Assembly (NCBI GenBank): GCA_964388955.1
Contig: CAYMCO010000012.1
Location: forward strand, 57,439-121,438
Length of the DNA stretch: 64,000 bases
Source: CAYMCO01 sp964388955
Lineage (GTDB): Bacteria > Chloroflexota > Anaerolineae > Anaerolineales > E44-bin32
Reading direction: 5' to 3'
The translations under genes and the position numbers were made by a program. The notes under the pieces are model-generated. The model was not told the DNA's origin. It did no database searches and saw only the letters and a program-made list of their open reading frames with translations. Below, piece after piece: positions 41,403 to 49,776 of this stretch (position 1 is the first letter of the stretch; each line of letters starts with the position of its first letter).

Positions 41403-42983
41403 ATGAAGCTCGCAGATCAGATCACCGCCGAGGGGATTCTCTTCACAGACCAGTATCAATTGACCATGGCACAGCTTTATTTCCGCCAGGGCCTGCATGA
41501 AGAGGAGGTGCAGTTCGACCATTTTTTCCGTCATTATCCGGATTACGGCCTCCACCAGGCCGGATACTGCGTGAGTGCCGGGCTCGAGACACTCATCGAC
41601 TGGATGGGGCGCGCCCACTTCCGCGCAGACGACATCGCGCTGCTCAGAGCGCAGCGGGATCGCGCCGGGGGGAGGATCTTCGGGGATGATTTCCTGTCCT
41701 GGTTGGAAGAGAACGGTAATTTTGACGGTATCAGCCTGCAGGCGATCCCCGAGGGGCGCGTTGTACACCCGAACGTGCCGCTCACAAGCGTTCAGGGGCC
41801 GCTTGCCATGGCCCAGATTCTCGAGACCTCCTTGCTCAACCACATCAACTTCGAGACACTGATCGCCACCAAAGCGGCCCGCATCCACGAATATTCCCGG
41901 TCGCAGCTTTTTCTTGAGTTCGGCCTGCGCCGGGCCCATGGCCGTGGTGGAGTCTCAGGCACTCGCGCCGCGCTCATCGGAGGCGCGGACTTCAGCTCAA
42001 ACGTAGGGGCATCCCATGTCCTGGGATTCCCACCCAAAGGCACCCATGCCCACAGTATGGTGCAGCTTTTCATCGCCCTCGGACGGGGGGAGCTGGCGGC
42101 CTTCCGGGCCTATGCCGAGATATATCCGGATGAATGCTTGCTCCTGGTGGACACCGTGGATACATTGCATAGCGGCGTGCCCAACGCGATCCGCGTATTC
42201 GAGGAATTGAAGCGCGGTGGACACCGGCCCGTGGGGGTACGCATCGACTCCGGCGACCTGGCGTATCTGAGCATTCAGACGGCGCGCATGATGGATAAGG
42301 CGGGCTTCCCGGATACCAGCATTGTGCTCTCCAACGATCTGGATGAGCTCACAATATGGCAGATATTGACCCAAATCGAATCGGAGGCACCTCGCTATGG
42401 CCTGGAGCCGGACCGGGTCATCCACAGGCTGGTCTTCGGGGTCGGCACCCATCTGATCACTTCGTGGGGCGAGCCTGCCCTGGGAGGAGTATACAAACTG
42501 GTCAGCGTTTGCCACCAAGGGGGCTGGATCCCCGCCATCAAGGTGTCGGAATCGCCAGCCAAAACGCCTACTCCCGGTCACAAGCGGGTCTGGCGCATCT
42601 ACGACCGCCGCGGGCACGCGACTGCGGACGTGCTGAGCATGGATAGCGAGGATCTCGGCCGCCTGCGGCCCATCAAACTCCGGCACCCATCGGATCACAC
42701 CAAGTACCGGACGCTAGGGAAGGATCAGATCTCGGAGGTCGAGGGTCTCTTGGTGGAGGTGCTGGATCAGGGCCGGCGCGTCAGAGATCTGCCAAGCCTG
42801 GCCCAGATCCGAGCCCAGCGAGAGGCGGACATCAGCCGGCTCGACCCTGGCGTCAAACGGCTGATGAATCCCCATATCTACCACGTCTCATTGACACAGG
42901 CACTCTGGGATTTGAAGCAGGGAATGATCGACCGCCTGTCGAACGGAAACGGCGACCCCACCGATCGCCCTGAACCGGATTAG
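41403..42983 (+). CDS. pncB: Nicotinate phosphoribosyltransferase
   Basis: About 526 residues. Recognisable type II PRTase-like parts include FTDQYQLTMAQLYF near the N-terminus, a GRGGVSGTRAALIGGAD stretch, HSMVQLF, PVGVRIDSGDLAYLS and a late KVSESPAKTPTPGHK. It joins nicotinate to PRPP (with ATP) to make NAMN for NAD salvage. AGGAGG (41393-41398) fixes the ATG at 41403. It stands alone with no other NAD genes. Nicotinamide-specific PRTase is less likely. Confidence 0.88.
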   Translation: MKLADQITAEGILFTDQYQLTMAQLYFRQGLHEEEVQFDHFFRHYPDYGLHQAGYCVSAGLETLIDWMGRAHFRADDIALLRAQRDRAGGRIFGDDFLSWLEENGNFDGISLQAIPEGRVVHPNVPLTSVQGPLAMAQILETSLLNHINFETLIATKAARIHEYSRSQLFLEFGLRRAHGRGGVSGTRAALIGGADFSSNVGASHVLGFPPKGTHAHSMVQLFIALGRGELAAFRAYAEIYPDECLLLVDTVDTLHSGVPNAIRVFEELKRGGHRPVGVRIDSGDLAYLSIQTARMMDKAGFPDTSIVLSNDLDELTIWQILTQIESEAPRYGLEPDRVIHRLVFGVGTHLITSWGEPALGGVYKLVSVCHQGGWIPAIKVSESPAKTPTPGHKRVWRIYDRRGHATADVLSMDSEDLGRLRPIKLRHPSDHTKYRTLGKDQISEVEGLLVEVLDQGRRVRDLPSLAQIRAQREADISRLDPGVKRLMNPHIYHVSLTQALWDLKQGMIDRLSNGNGDPTDRPEPD

Positions 42984-43045
42984 GGCAAGTCGTCAGACCA
43001 GCGGGCACCAACGGACGTAAAGGGGCAGATGCGCCCTCGCCCCAG

Positions 43046-43078
43046 AAAAAAGAGGCCGGGCTCCATACCCCAGCGGCC
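43046..43078 (-). terminator. Candidate terminator after the SPFH gene
   Basis: Minus strand: an imperfect stem made of GGCC and GGG/CCC blocks, then TC and six T. It lies about 110 nt past the SPFH stop codon. The stem is interrupted, so this is tentative. Confidence 0.35.
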
Positions 43079-43188
43079 GCAACGCGGGGCACAGGGGACC
43101 GGTACCGTCGATTTCCCCGCGCATACGCCCCCCTTTGGCCTGCCCCGGTCGCCGCTCGAGGCCGCTTACCGGCCAGGACGAAAGGCGC

Positions 43189-44019
43189 TCAGTCGGCAGT
43201 CTGCTCCTCTTGATCCGCCTCCCGGATGCCCCTCGCCTGTCCCAATCCCTCCCCGAAGGCCTTGGCTGCGCTCATGATGTAGTCCTGCGGCGGCAGCCAG
43301 GTCATGATCGTGCTGTTCTTCTCGACGGAGATCTCCGTCAAGGTTTGTAGATACCGCAGCTGCACGGCAACCGGGTTGACGACCATCAGGTTGGCAGCGT
43401 CGGCCAGGGTCTGAGCCGCAGCGTACTCCCCCTCCGCATGCACAATCTTGGCCCGCTTCTCTCGCTCCGCCTCGGCCTGCCGGGCCATCGCCCTTTGCAT
43501 ACTTTGGGGGAGCTCTACATCCTTCACCTCCACGATCGTGACTTTGATGCCCCAGGACTCGGTGGTCTCGTCGATGATTTGCTGCAGCTTGTGGTTGATC
43601 TGCTCGCGCTTGGCCAGCAGAGCATCGAGCTCGGATTGGCCGACCACATTTCGGAGCGTGGTCTGGGAAATGTTCCATGCCGCCCGATTGTAGTTCTCCA
43701 CCTGCACGATGGCCGCGCTTGGATCGACCACCCGGAAGAACACCACCGCGTTGACTTTGACCGTGACATTGTCCTTGGTGATAACCTCTTGAGATGGCAC
43801 TTCCAACGTGACCACGCGCAGATCCACTTTCTGCATACGATCGATTATGGGGACGATGAAGAACAACCCCGGGCCCTTCGGGCCGATCAGACGGCCTAAG
43901 CGGAAGATCACCCCCCGTTCGTACTCCTGCACGATCTTAACCGCTGAGGCGATCAGAGTGAAGCCCACCAAGATCAACAGAATAAGCGGCAGCGTCAGAA
44001 GATTCAGCAACAGATCCAT
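43189..44019 (-). CDS. SPFH/Band 7 stomatin-like membrane protein (slipin)
   Basis: 276 residues: an N-terminal hydrophobic hairpin (1-27), then a Band 7 domain (VQEYERGVIFRLGR, GPGLFFIVPIIDRM, DLRVVTLEVPSQEVITKDNV) and a C-terminal coiled helix (QSMQRAMARQAEAEREKRA). Slipins oligomerise and organise membrane microdomains. They often pair with an NfeD-type protein, which is not seen here. The ATG has GGGGAGATAGAGG upstream; a TATACT -10 lies at 44076-44081. Confidence 0.9.
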   Translation of the reverse strand: MDLLLNLLTLPLILLILVGFTLIASAVKIVQEYERGVIFRLGRLIGPKGPGLFFIVPIIDRMQKVDLRVVTLEVPSQEVITKDNVTVKVNAVVFFRVVDPSAAIVQVENYNRAAWNISQTTLRNVVGQSELDALLAKREQINHKLQQIIDETTESWGIKVTIVEVKDVELPQSMQRAMARQAEAEREKRAKIVHAEGEYAAAQTLADAANLMVVNPVAVQLRYLQTLTEISVEKNSTIMTWLPPQDYIMSAAKAFGEGLGQARGIREADQEEQTAD

Positions 44020-44701
44020 GATCCTCTATCTCCCCATCCGTGTGCGGATGTAATTCTATCCGGTTGATGATTCCTAGTATACATGACCTCTGGCTCCATT
44101 GTCTGTATCCAACAAGCTCTCTTGGATGTCCAACCCCTGTCCACGTCCTTCACACCCGGCAATGATCCGCCTCCCTTGACCCACGTTCCCCCACTCCCCG
44201 CAAGGTGGGTGCGTCCGGGTTCTTGTTACGCGGTGCGATCCCGGGGGCGGACGATATTCGACCCTGCCGGCTCGATGAGCCCCCTCCTTCGACCGCGATG
44301 CTGTTCCCTTGCCAATCTCGCTGAAGGGAACGCTCGTGGGGGCACCTGCTGGCGCCAGCCTTCGCCCCCTCCTCCCGCCATTGCGCTTCGATCCGCCCTC
44401 TCCCCCTGGCCCCTCCCCCAGCTCCTCCGCCCCTTGTATTGACTAACCCCTCCACCCACAGCTGGTGTTGATTTCTTCATACCGAGGTCACTTTGGGGGG
44501 AGGGGATTGGGGTGGGGGGCGAAATCCCGCCCAGCTCGCGGGGTCGCGAACCGAATGCCGATTCCTCCGTTCAAGTCGATCGCTGCCAGGCCGCACGGAT
44601 GCATACTCAACTTCCTCTCTCCGCCCCAGGGCACAGCCTCTGAGACGCTAGGCCAACGCCCTTGCAGCAAATGACCGGATGCAACCCCCAAGGTCTCGGA
44701 T
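44020..44701. other. 682-nt intergenic region with inverted repeats
   Basis: No open frame here has recognisable motifs or a good ribosome-binding site. It holds the SPFH -10 (44076-44081), a small inverted repeat (ATCCAA/TTGGAT, about 44107-44132), a large symmetric palindrome (44338-44369) and C-rich runs. It is long for this compact genome; a structured RNA cannot be excluded. Confidence 0.4.
44338..44369. repeat. Nested 32-bp palindrome
   Basis: Outer arms GGGGGC/GCCCCC, 4-nt symmetric gaps, and a perfect 12-bp inner palindrome, GCTGGCGCCAGC (44348-44359). There is no T-tract, so it is not a standard terminator. Confidence 0.6.
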
Positions 44702-45481
44702 ATGGACAAATCGGATTCCTTGTGGCAGAATTATGCCCTCAAGTCGAGAAGGTATGGGTGGATGAAGAGGAAAGAAGCGATAAAGGAGCGCCGCCAGCAG
44801 GAACAACGACGACAGCGAATTACTCTGCTTCTGATCGTCGCCGGCGCTGTGCTTGTTATTGCGGCGTTCGCCGTCTGGCAGAACACCGGGTCGGCCGGGG
44901 ACATTGTCGTTCCGGAGATTCGCCCGCGCCCCATGGCCAACGGCCGGGCGATGGGCGATCCGGACGCGCCAATTATCGTCGAGGCATTTGAAGATTTCCA
45001 GTGCCCCGCCTGCAGGCAATACTCAGAGCAGATCGAGCCCCAGGTGGAGGCCGCGTACGTGGAAAGCGGCGAGGTGTACTATGTGTTCCGCCACTTCCCT
45101 TTCCTGGATGACAAAGTGCCGGGGAGCGAGTCAGACCACGCTGCGGTCGCCAGCATGTGCGCCGCCAACCAGGATCAATTCTGGGCCTATCACGATATCC
45201 TGTTTGCCAACTGGGATGGGGAAAACCAGGGCGCCTTCTCAGATCGTCGCCTGGTCGCCTTCGCCGAGAAGCTTGGGTTGGACATGGGCGAATTCGAGAG
45301 CTGTTTCAATAGCCAAGATCCTCGGGATCTCGTCACCCAGGACTTCCTCTTGGGCCGCAGCCTGGGAGTGACCGGGACCCCGTCGGTGTTCGTCAACGGC
45401 GAACAGATCAGCCCAGGATATATCCCCTCCTTTGAGGACATCAGCAGCAAGGTGGATGAGGTCCTGGCCGCCGGGGGCTGA
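44702..45481 (+). CDS. Membrane-anchored DsbA-like thiol-disulfide oxidoreductase
   Basis: 259 residues: a very basic cytoplasmic N-terminus, one transmembrane helix (about 40-58), then a DsbA-type thioredoxin domain with CPAC (Cys101-Cys104, FEDFQCPACRQY) and cis-Pro in GVTGTPSVFVNG. It should form or isomerise disulfides in exported proteins. No DsbB or VKOR-like partner adjoins it. Start ATG at 44702; an in-frame ATG at 44762 with GGGTGG upstream is an alternative that keeps the helix. Confidence 0.88.
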   Translation: MDKSDSLWQNYALKSRRYGWMKRKEAIKERRQQEQRRQRITLLLIVAGAVLVIAAFAVWQNTGSAGDIVVPEIRPRPMANGRAMGDPDAPIIVEAFEDFQCPACRQYSEQIEPQVEAAYVESGEVYYVFRHFPFLDDKVPGSESDHAAVASMCAANQDQFWAYHDILFANWDGENQGAFSDRRLVAFAEKLGLDMGEFESCFNSQDPRDLVTQDFLLGRSLGVTGTPSVFVNGEQISPGYIPSFEDISSKVDEVLAAGG

Positions 45482-45486
45482 CCTCG

Positions 45487-46194
45487 CTATCTGAACATGG
45501 GGATCAGCGCCACAATGATCGGCGCGACCAAGAGCGCCGGGAGCAGATTCCCCGTGCGGATCTCCCGCAACTCGAGCAGGGTTCCAATGGACAATCCGAT
45601 GAGCAGCACCCCCCCGACCGCGCTCAGTTCGACGGTCATCGGTTCCGTCAGTATGGCCTGCGCCTGGGCGGCCAGCAGGGTGATGGCGCCCTGGTAGGCC
45701 AGCACAACGACGATCGAAAAGAGCACCCCGACGCCCAGCGTGGAGGCAAAGGCCAGAGAGGCGAACCCATCCAGCACCGCCTTGATGGCCAGCAGATCGA
45801 AATCACCGCTCAACCCATCCTGAATGGAGCCCAAGATGGACATTGGGCCGACGATGAACAGTAAACTGGATGAGAGAAAACCGCGCACAAAGCGGTCGCG
45901 CCCGCCAGCGCCGCCTTCCGAGGAAAGGAAACGCGACTCCACCGTCCCCGCCAACCGCCGCAAGCGCGCCTCAATTCCCCACCATTCACCGAGCAAACCG
46001 CCGACCAGCAGACTGATCAGCACAACGATCTCGTTCTGAGAGTCCAAGAACAACCGAAAACCGATGGCCATCGTAAACAGACCCAGGCCAGCCATGACCG
46101 TCTTGCGAGCTCGCTCAGGCAGCCGCGCCCCGATGGCCATCCCCAGCAGTCCACCGGCGAGAATCGCAGCCATATTGATCACGGTACCGGTCAT
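45487..46194 (-). CDS. DUF554 membrane protein
   Basis: About 235 residues, mostly hydrophobic (six or more membrane segments), starting MTGTVINMAAILAGGLLGMAIG, the typical DUF554 N-terminus, with GPMSILGSIQDGLSGD in the middle. A transport role is suspected for the family but unproven. The ATG at 46194 has AGGGAGG 4 nt upstream; the longer frame lacks support. A TATAAT on the minus strand at 46341-46346 is its likely promoter. Converges on the DsbA gene with a 5-nt gap. Confidence 0.85.
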   Translation of the reverse strand: MTGTVINMAAILAGGLLGMAIGARLPERARKTVMAGLGLFTMAIGFRLFLDSQNEIVVLISLLVGGLLGEWWGIEARLRRLAGTVESRFLSSEGGAGGRDRFVRGFLSSSLLFIVGPMSILGSIQDGLSGDFDLLAIKAVLDGFASLAFASTLGVGVLFSIVVVLAYQGAITLLAAQAQAILTEPMTVELSAVGGVLLIGLSIGTLLELREIRTGNLLPALLVAPIIVALIPMFR

Positions 46195-46340
46195 CGAACC
46201 TCCCTGTGGAGCGCGGCAAATGAGCCGCCTCCCAGAATTCCCCACTGAGGCGCACGGCCACGCAGGAGAGGGCCACGGCCGCTGCACCTCCGCCGCCGAA
46301 CGATGCCCCCCTTCCCGGGTGTGCCCCTTCAACGCGCCCG

Positions 46341-46346
46341 ATTATA
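46341..46346 (-). promoter_or_regulatory. -10 box of the DUF554 gene
   Basis: TATAAT on the minus strand, about 147 nt before the DUF554 ATG. It lies back to back with the comEA -10 30 nt away. Confidence 0.4.
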
Positions 46347-46375
46347 TCCGGTTTGGATGGGGAGAGCCCCGAGTC

Positions 46376-46381
46376 TATAAT
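46376..46381 (+). promoter_or_regulatory. -10 box of comEA
   Basis: TATAAT 43 nt before the ATG at 46425, with AAGGGGG as ribosome-binding site. Confidence 0.45.
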
Positions 46382-46424
46382 CCCGGTGTCGCGATGTGTG
46401 GCCGTCGGAGAGAAGGGGGAAAAC

Positions 46425-47000
46425 ATGCTCCAGCGGGCCCGTACTTTTGTCGCCGGGCTGCTGACCGGCCTGCTGGCCGCGGGTCTGCTTTGGCTGCTCA
46501 TCGCAGGACCTCGAGGGAAACCCATCGTCCTGAAGCCACCGCCCACTCCGGGGCCCATCCGAGTTCACGTCACCGGAGAAGTGCTCCATCCCGGTGTATA
46601 CACCCTTCCCGTTGGCTCCATCGCCCAGGCGGCTCTTGAGGCGGCCGGTGGTCCGACCTCCGACGCCGCTGTCTCTCTCGTCAACCTGGCCGCAAGCTTG
46701 AGCGATGGGCAGCAGGTCCACATCCCTGGGGTTGTGGAAGCGGCCGGCCAGGGCGAAGGAAGTGAAGTGGCTTCCCCCCTCCAGGGAACGCCGGTGGAGA
46801 GCCTCGGGCGGGTGGATGTGAACCTGGCCAGCGCGCCGGAGCTTGAACTCCTGCCTGGCATTGGCCCCAGTCTCGCCCAGAAGATCATCGATTACCGCGA
46901 AACCAATGGCCCTTTTCGTGCTCCTGACGACTTGCTGAAGGTATCCGGGATCGGACCTGCCAAGTTGGAGGCGCTGCGAGATTGGATTCGCTTGAGGTAA
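46425..47000 (+). CDS. comEA: ComEA-like helix-hairpin-helix DNA-binding protein
   Basis: About 191 residues: one N-terminal transmembrane helix (about 8-27), a Pro-rich linker, an SLBB domain (VHVTGEVLHPGVYTLPVGS) and two helix-hairpin-helix motifs (LPGIGPSLAQKIIDYR and VSGIGPAKLEALRDW). ComEA captures double-stranded DNA at the cell surface for natural transformation. The channel gene comEC, its usual neighbour, is absent here. The ATG at 46425 has AAGGGGG upstream. Confidence 0.88.
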   Translation: MLQRARTFVAGLLTGLLAAGLLWLLIAGPRGKPIVLKPPPTPGPIRVHVTGEVLHPGVYTLPVGSIAQAALEAAGGPTSDAAVSLVNLAASLSDGQQVHIPGVVEAAGQGEGSEVASPLQGTPVESLGRVDVNLASAPELELLPGIGPSLAQKIIDYRETNGPFRAPDDLLKVSGIGPAKLEALRDWIRLR

Positions 47001-47189
47001 AGGTCCAACGAGGGGGCTGTCCCACTTCGCCGGGGCGTGGGAGCCCGGGCCGCATGAAGCGAGTGCGGCATGATTCAGGTGGGTCCAAGCGGGCCGGCGC
47101 CAACCGGCTGGATAGGCGGGGCGGAGGGCCATCAGGGTCGTGCTCCCGGAGAAGGCGCCCGGAGTTTGCCACCCGTACCGCGCGGCGAC

Positions 47190-47219
47190 TTGCCTTCGCC
47201 TTCACCCGCTAGTTATAAT
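47190..47219 (+). promoter_or_regulatory. mutM promoter, leaderless type
   Basis: TTGCCT (47190-47195), an 18-nt spacer and perfect TATAAT (47214-47219). The ATG at 47228 follows after 8 nt, so initiation should occur at or next to the start codon. No Shine-Dalgarno. Confidence 0.55.
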
Positions 47220-47227
47220 GCCGCGAG

Positions 47228-48055
47228 ATGCCTGAACTGCCAGAAGTTGAAACCATCGTGCGAGGCCTGCGAAATGGCCGGGATGGTGCGCCGCCGTTGC
47301 CAGGGCGACGCATCGAGGGGGTGCATCTGGAATGGCCGCGCCATATCGCTACGCCGGCACCGGAAATCTTCCGAGAAAAGATACGCGGGCGCATGATCCG
47401 AGAGGTTTTCCGCAGGGGCAAATACCTCGTGTTTCCCCTGGACCGAGGCAGCATGATGATCCATTTGCGCATGAGCGGAGACATCATCATGGCCCCGACC
47501 ACAGCCCCGAGGGATCCCCATGACCACACCATTTTCCAACTCGACGATGGATGGGAGATGCGCTTCAACGACACCCGCAAGTTCGGGCGTGTATATCTCA
47601 CCAACGAGCCCGATTCAGTGCTGGGGGACCTGGGCCCCGAGCCGCTATCCCCCGACTTCACCTGCCAGCGTCTCGAAGCGAAGCTCTCCTCCCACCGCCG
47701 CGCACTGAAGCCCCTGCTTCTGGATCAGCACTTCATCGCTGGCTTGGGCAATATCTACGTCGATGAGTCCCTCCATCGGGCACAAGTGCATCCGCTTCGG
47801 CGGAGCGACTCTCTGGGTCGAGCGGAGGTGACCGCCTTGTGGAAGGCGGTGCGAGCCACCTTGCGCCAGGCCATCCGGGAAGACGGCGCCAGCATTGATT
47901 GGGTGTACCGCGGCGGGGGCTTTCAGAATCACTTTCAAGTCTATGGACGGGCCGGTGAGCCCTGCAAACGCTGTGGCACGGAGATTCGGCGCATCACTGT
48001 CGCCCAGCGGGGAACCTATTTTTGCCCCCACTGCCAGCCGGAGAGTGCAGCATGA
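47228..48055 (+). CDS. mutM: Formamidopyrimidine-DNA glycosylase
   Basis: 275 residues. It starts MPELPEVET, with the catalytic Pro and Glu exposed after Met removal. It has the H2TH region (LDQHFIAGLGNIYVDE) and a C-terminal zinc finger (CKRCGTEIRR, then CPHC). It removes 8-oxoguanine and formamidopyrimidines from DNA and nicks the strand. Its stop overlaps the next gene (ATGA). Confidence 0.95.
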   Translation: MPELPEVETIVRGLRNGRDGAPPLPGRRIEGVHLEWPRHIATPAPEIFREKIRGRMIREVFRRGKYLVFPLDRGSMMIHLRMSGDIIMAPTTAPRDPHDHTIFQLDDGWEMRFNDTRKFGRVYLTNEPDSVLGDLGPEPLSPDFTCQRLEAKLSSHRRALKPLLLDQHFIAGLGNIYVDESLHRAQVHPLRRSDSLGRAEVTALWKAVRATLRQAIREDGASIDWVYRGGGFQNHFQVYGRAGEPCKRCGTEIRRITVAQRGTYFCPHCQPESAA

Positions 48056-48774
48056 TCCCCACCGACATATTGCTTCTGGGATTGGCGGGGATCGCCGGAA
48101 TCTCGGCGATCATCCTCATCGTCTTCGCCATCCGAATATCCCGGGGTGACAAGGCCGAGGAGGGAGCCGCCGGCGAGGTCGCCTCACCTTTGCCGGAGAA
48201 TGATGGAGAACCCGGGGTGGAGGAAAGACCTCCAGTGGATGGGAAGGTTACCACGGGCGACCGCGCGATCCAGCATCCCGCCGACGCGCCTCGCCCGTCC
48301 CCGGCACCCGAAACCGCCTGGGACCCGGCCCCAGTCGCCGAGCCCATGAGCAACACAGTCGCCACGATCCTGCGCAACCCGGAGACGGGTCAAGTGATAT
48401 TGCAGGTGGAGGGCAGGCCCTTCATCAGCGCTCAGGCGCTGAAAGACAGCAGCGTATGGCCAGAGGTGGAAAGCGCCTTGAGTGAGCTGATGCAGTGGCT
48501 CGCGGAAGCGTCTGAAGCCCAGGAACTCGGAGGCGGGCCCGGATCCGTCAAGGTGCCCAAACGAAAGAGTATGATCGATGAAATCAACGAGATCCTGCGT
48601 GGAATGGGCCAGGAGGCCAGCGGCAAGCTGCGGGGCGTGCGCCTGGTTGAGGGTGCTGCAGGCTCCGTGCGGGTTTACGTGGGAATCGAGAACTACGTGT
48701 TGGAGGATGTGCCTGACGCCGATGTCAGGCGGTTGATCCGGCAAGCTGTGCAGGAGTGGGAAGCGAGGCAGTAA
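48052..48774 (+). CDS. Membrane-anchored protein of unknown function
   Basis: About 240 residues: one N-terminal transmembrane helix (about 5-27), an acidic, Pro-rich linker (to about 95), then a compact C-terminal domain with VATILRNPETGQVILQVEGR, a Trp-rich helix (VWPEVESALSELMQWLAEA) and a late LEDVPDADVRRLIRQAVQEW. I do not recognise a family. The start overlaps the mutM stop (ATGA), so it is translationally coupled to that gene. Its last 50 nt overlap the opposing MBL gene. Confidence 0.72.
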   Translation: MIPTDILLLGLAGIAGISAIILIVFAIRISRGDKAEEGAAGEVASPLPENDGEPGVEERPPVDGKVTTGDRAIQHPADAPRPSPAPETAWDPAPVAEPMSNTVATILRNPETGQVILQVEGRPFISAQALKDSSVWPEVESALSELMQWLAEASEAQELGGGPGSVKVPKRKSMIDEINEILRGMGQEASGKLRGVRLVEGAAGSVRVYVGIENYVLEDVPDADVRRLIRQAVQEWEARQ

Positions 48775-49624
48775 GCGCCCCCGCTTCCGGAACGGGCCTC
48801 ACCTGCAGCTTACCTCCTTCCAGGGACAGTCTTCCGACAAACTGACGCGGATCGTGCTGGAAGAACAACCACGCTCCCGTGTCCAGTGCCCATTTACCCC
48901 AACGCTTCTTGGTCTCCAACATCCGCAGGGGATCGACGTCAAAGGCCGCCAGCCAGGGCGTCCGCATCATGTGGACGGCATATGGCGCCACCTCGGCCAG
49001 AAACAATCCCCGCCAATCGCCGCTTTGCAGCAACACCGATTGATGGCCCCGTGTGTGGCCCGGGGTGACCACCAGCCCAACCTCGGTCGTGACCTGTGTG
49101 TCCCCATGCAGCAGACGCACGCGACCTTGCTTCATCAGCGGCTGGAAATTCTCAGCGAAATAGGTGCCGCGGGTGCGCTCATTGGGTTGACTGGCTTGCG
49201 CCCATTCCATGTGCTGGACCCAGTACTCGGCATCGGGGAATGCAGCGCGCGGCCCCCCCTCGCTCCCGATCGTGTTCCCGCCGCAGTGATCAGAATGCAG
49301 ATGGGTGTTCACAACCACGTCAATGTCACCCGGTGCGATCCCCAGCCGCTCAAGGTCGGTGAGCAGACCATCTCCTCGGCGCGCCAACCGCCATTGCCGC
49401 TTCGCCTTCGGTGAAAGCTTCGTCCCTAAGCCTGTATCCACAAGGATCCACTTCCCCCCCGAACGGATGGCCAGGCACATCAGATTCATAAGAATGGTGT
49501 TGTCTTCGTCCGGCTGGACGTATTCGTGATACAGCGCGCGCGGCACCAGGCCGAATGTCCCGCCTGCGTCTTCACGCACATACCCATCGCTGATGAGATG
49601 GATTTCCAGATCGTGGATCCGCAT
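48725..49624 (-). CDS. Metallo-beta-lactamase-fold hydrolase
   Basis: About 299 residues with the metal-binding HLHSDHCGGN, PGHTRGHQS and a Gly/Asp-containing first strand (LVDTGLG). It resembles the lactonase/quorum-quenching-like branch in length and motif spacing, but the substrate cannot be told. The ATG at 49624 has only a weak purine run upstream. Its 3' end overlaps the convergent unknown gene by 50 nt. Confidence 0.85.
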   Translation of the reverse strand: MRIHDLEIHLISDGYVREDAGGTFGLVPRALYHEYVQPDEDNTILMNLMCLAIRSGGKWILVDTGLGTKLSPKAKRQWRLARRGDGLLTDLERLGIAPGDIDVVVNTHLHSDHCGGNTIGSEGGPRAAFPDAEYWVQHMEWAQASQPNERTRGTYFAENFQPLMKQGRVRLLHGDTQVTTEVGLVVTPGHTRGHQSVLLQSGDWRGLFLAEVAPYAVHMMRTPWLAAFDVDPLRMLETKKRWGKWALDTGAWLFFQHDPRQFVGRLSLEGGKLQVRPVPEAGALTASLPTPAQLAGSTA

Positions 49625-49776
49625 CAATCTTTGGCCCGCACGTCTAGCCGCCTCCCCGGCGGGAGATGACGAAGATCACCAGCGGCATTTGCGGGCGTGG
49701 CTGCCCTTCTTCTCCCTTGGCTCCGGCTCGGACTGCACAAGGGCTATGCCGCTGAGCGGGTCATCACCTGAGAAGG

